A stretch of DNA of 23,449 nt, taken from Actinocrinis sp046724665 (GTDB lineage: Bacteria > Actinomycetota > Actinomycetes > Streptomycetales > Catenulisporaceae). Positions 21,892-23,449 of this stretch are shown piece after piece; position 1 is the stretch's first letter; every line of letters begins with the position of its first letter. The DNA is taken from positions 1 to 23,449 of the forward strand of contig JBKOWZ010000143.1 of NCBI GenBank assembly GCA_046724665.1, written 5' to 3'. The notes under the pieces were generated by a model that saw only the letters and a program-made list of their open reading frames with translations, searched no databases and had not been told where the DNA came from. A program made the position numbers and the translations under genes.

Positions 21892-23160
21892 CTACGCCTC
21901 GACTCTGCCCTTCCACCTGCCGCCGCTGCCGCGGTAGTGGCGAAGCGCGGAATCGAAAGTCATCGCGCCGTACAGCATCATGACCAGCGGCAGCAGCGGC
22001 GCACGCCACGCCCCGAGGCGGTAGAGCCGCAGCGTCGGCAGGTAACTGATACTCATGAGCGCCCACGCGGAAAGCCCGGCAGCGGCCGTCACCGCCTGCC
22101 ATCCGCCGACGCCGCCGAGCGCCGCCACCAGGAACGTCAGACCGAGCACCGGCGGTACCGCGTACAGCAGCAAGAGCCCGAGCAGCGTCCCGCCGAGGAG
22201 CAGAGGCGAGTGGCGCAGCTGCGTGTACGCGCTGCGGGCGATCATGTCCCAGAGGTCGGCGAGCCGCGGGTATGGCCGGATGCTGTGTACCGACGCGGTC
22301 AGTCCGAGCCAGATGCCGCGCCGATCCGCGCCGCGCTTGAGCAGGCGGCCGAGCGCCACGTCGTCGATGCGCGCCGCGGCGATGCGCTCGAGTCCGCCGG
22401 CTTCGATCAGAGCGCTGCGACGGACCAGCATGCAGCCGCCGGCCGCGGCGGCGACGCGGCTGCGCCGCCGGTTGACCAGCGGGAACGGATAGAGCTGAGC
22501 GAAGCTGTACACGAACGCCGGCACGATCGCGCGCTCCATGGCGGTTTCGGTGCGCAGCCGGACCATGAGCGACACCAGGTCGAGCCCGCGCGCCTCGCCG
22601 AAGGCGACGAGACGGCGCAGGTTGTCGGCCGAGTGCGCGATGTCCGCGTCGGTGAACAGCACGTATTCGGATGCGGAGCCGACCCGCGCCGAAGCCGCGA
22701 AGCCGCGGTTCATCGCGGCCACCTTGCCGGCCCAACCCGGCGGCGGCCCGTCGCTGTGCACGATCTCCAGGCTGGGCGTGATCTGCGGGTTGGACACGGC
22801 CTGCAAGTTGGACACGGCCTGCAAGTTGGACGCGGTCTGCGAGTTGGACACCGCCTGCCGCTGTTCGGCGGCGAGCTTCTCGGCGACCTGCGCCGTCCCG
22901 TCGCCGCTCGCGTCATCGACCAGGACGATGCGCAACTCGCCCGGATAGTCCTGGCCGAGCAGCGTCGGCAGGGTCAGCGGCAGCACGGCGGCCTCGTCGC
23001 GCGCGGGGACGATCGCCACGACGTCCGGCCAGCCGCCGCTCGGCGCCGGCAGGTCGGGCAGCCGCTGGTCTGCGAGCCAGAAGCGGCCGTGTACGACGAC
23101 GAGGTACAGCCACGCCGCGGCGGACAGCAGCGCCGGGACGGCGAAGACGAGCGCGCTCAT
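21892..23160 (-). CDS. glycosyltransferase family 2, HpnB-like membrane protein
   Basis: The ATG at 23160 gives 422 residues; the longer frame to 23208 adds 16 unconvincing residues drawn from repeat DNA. An N-terminal helix (4-24) precedes a GT-A domain with VAIVPARDEAAVLP (49-61), VLVDDASGDGT (79-89), FTDADI (169-174, the DxD metal site), and acceptor-side GGCMLVRRSALIEAGG and ARIDDVALG (DD at 266-267). Three or four C-terminal helices (about 313-405) end in YGAMTFDSALRHYRG. This order, with ~400 residues and C-terminal helices, matches HpnB proteins associated with hopanoid loci, though no hopanoid gene is visible here. The donor and acceptor are unknown. Residues 102-125 are an inserted tandem repeat. 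The gene is convergent with the flavoenzyme, with a 14-bp gap. Confidence 0.9.
   Translation of the reverse strand: MSALVFAVPALLSAAAWLYLVVVHGRFWLADQRLPDLPAPSGGWPDVVAIVPARDEAAVLPLTLPTLLGQDYPGELRIVLVDDASGDGTAQVAEKLAAEQRQAVSNSQTASNLQAVSNLQAVSNPQITPSLEIVHSDGPPPGWAGKVAAMNRGFAASARVGSASEYVLFTDADIAHSADNLRRLVAFGEARGLDLVSLMVRLRTETAMERAIVPAFVYSFAQLYPFPLVNRRRSRVAAAAGGCMLVRRSALIEAGGLERIAAARIDDVALGRLLKRGADRRGIWLGLTASVHSIRPYPRLADLWDMIARSAYTQLRHSPLLLGGTLLGLLLLYAVPPVLGLTFLVAALGGVGGWQAVTAAAGLSAWALMSISYLPTLRLYRLGAWRAPLLPLVMMLYGAMTFDSALRHYRGSGGRWKGRVEA
22790..22858 (-). repeat. in-frame 18-bp tandem repeat in the glycosyltransferase (QAVSNL units)
   Basis: Four 18-bp units: two identical (22790-22807, 22808-22825), a third with three changes and a fourth matching for 15 bp. 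They encode QAVSNS, QTASNL, QAVSNL, QAVSNP, placed just after the nucleotide-sugar binding DD motif. Identical DNA copies indicate recent expansion. Confidence 0.92.
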
Positions 23161-23170
23161 GAATCCAACC

Positions 23171-23226
23171 CTGGCATGGATCCGACACTGGCACGGACCC
23201 AGGCGCACCCAGGCGTCTAGCGTCTA
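23171..23226. repeat. nested short tandem duplications upstream of the glycosyltransferase
   Basis: Three adjacent duplications: CTGGCAYGGAYCC at 23171 and 23188 (period 17), CCCAGGCG at 23198 and 23208 (period 10), and GCGTCTA at 23213 and 23220 (period 7). Confidence 0.75.
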
Positions 23227-23251
23227 CCACTCGGATGTCTGAATGTGGCGG

Positions 23252-23303
23252 CATACCGAAGAGACCGTGACATATCGGTATGGATTAGTACACTGAGTCA
23301 CGG
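23252..23303. promoter_or_regulatory. two interleaved inverted repeats in the right-edge promoter region
   Basis: CATACCGA (23252-23259) with TCGGTATG (23275-23282), and CCGTGAC (23265-23271) with GTCACGG (23297-23303), are both exact. They interleave within an A+T-richer stretch upstream of the gene starting at 23345. Confidence 0.5.
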
Positions 23304-23344
23304 CGGCGCACCCGGAGCATGGTGGAAAGGCAGGCCTGAACTGC

Positions 23345-23449
23345 ATGTCCGAGCCGATAGCGAACCTACCCGCGCCGACGGCCGCCGGCCGGCCGCGCCG
23401 TCGCGAGCTGCTCTCCGGCGCCGCGGCCCTCGGGCTCGCCGCCGTGGTC
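23345..23449 (+). CDS. N-terminus of a Tat-signal protein (partial, runs off window)
   Basis: The ATG at 23345 behind GGAAAGG opens a frame to the edge with 35 residues. After a polar Ala/Pro N-terminus, GRPRRRELLSGAAALGLAAVV is a twin-arginine type signal: RRR-E-L-L followed by a hydrophobic Ala/Leu/Gly core. It is therefore an exported, probably cofactor-bearing or metal-dependent protein. Nothing of the mature domain is in view, so function cannot be assigned. It is divergent from the glycosyltransferase, with a 184-bp spacer holding two dyads. Confidence 0.7.
   Translation, partial: MSEPIANLPAPTAAGRPRRRELLSGAAALGLAAVV

Noticed and set aside
20864..22735. 623-residue minus-strand ORF
   Set aside because: It crosses two well-supported genes (flavoenzyme and glycosyltransferase) in a non-coding frame and has no domain-like sequence.

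Overview
The window is about 70% G+C DNA with strong G/C preference at third codon positions, frequent GTG/TTG starts, many lipoproteins and twin-arginine (Tat) signals, and a WYL-type regulator. This fits a high-GC Gram-positive actinobacterium, and gene content resembles Streptomycetales/Catenulisporales. The genus is not resolved by reading alone. I see no rRNA, tRNA, CRISPR array or insertion sequence. Very long antisense ORFs are present, but they are composition shadows of real genes.

Layout, left to right. (1) 1-3735: four genes resembling a conjugation / type IV secretion (T4SS) module. On the minus strand are a VirB2-like small membrane protein, a VirB8/TcpC-like bitopic protein and a TrbL/VirB6-like polytopic protein that runs off the left edge. 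Divergent from them is a lytic transglycosylase-NlpC/P60 cell-wall hydrolase. (2) 3776-5695: an atypical SDR divergent from a lipoprotein, with two perfect dyads between them. (3) 5888-8099: a small His-rich conserved-looking protein, a strong hairpin, then a PitR-like (DUF47)/Pit phosphate transport pair. (4) 8193-11104: on the minus strand, a PAS-PP2C(SpoIIE/RsbU)-HATPase regulator with an odd FDHD tandem repeat, and an Mtb12-like lipoprotein. (5) 11176-15567: a membrane protein with a probable zinc knuckle, a fused LivH-LivM permease, a single degenerate LivF-like ATPase, and a convergent Liv-type binding lipoprotein. (6) 15554-17724: a flavoprotein disulfide reductase homologue and a membrane protein. 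(7) 17696-21877: a DHA2 drug-efflux MFS gene divergent from a WYL regulator, which is coupled to a Tat-exported berberine-bridge-type flavoenzyme. (8) 21892-23160: an HpnB-like glycosyltransferase. A Tat-signal gene starts at the right edge.

Two things stand out beyond ordinary annotation. First, short tandem duplications (7-18 bp) recur, several of them exactly on stop codons or gene junctions (3811-3830, 11597-11699, 14173-14206, 17010-17033, 23171-23226). Two more, both with an 18-bp period, lie in frame inside coding genes (about 10012-10123 and 22790-22858). Second, the branched-chain-type ABC system is stripped down: LivH and LivM are fused, there is one ATPase lacking the usual Q-loop and switch residues, and its binding protein is encoded tail-to-tail 4 bp away.
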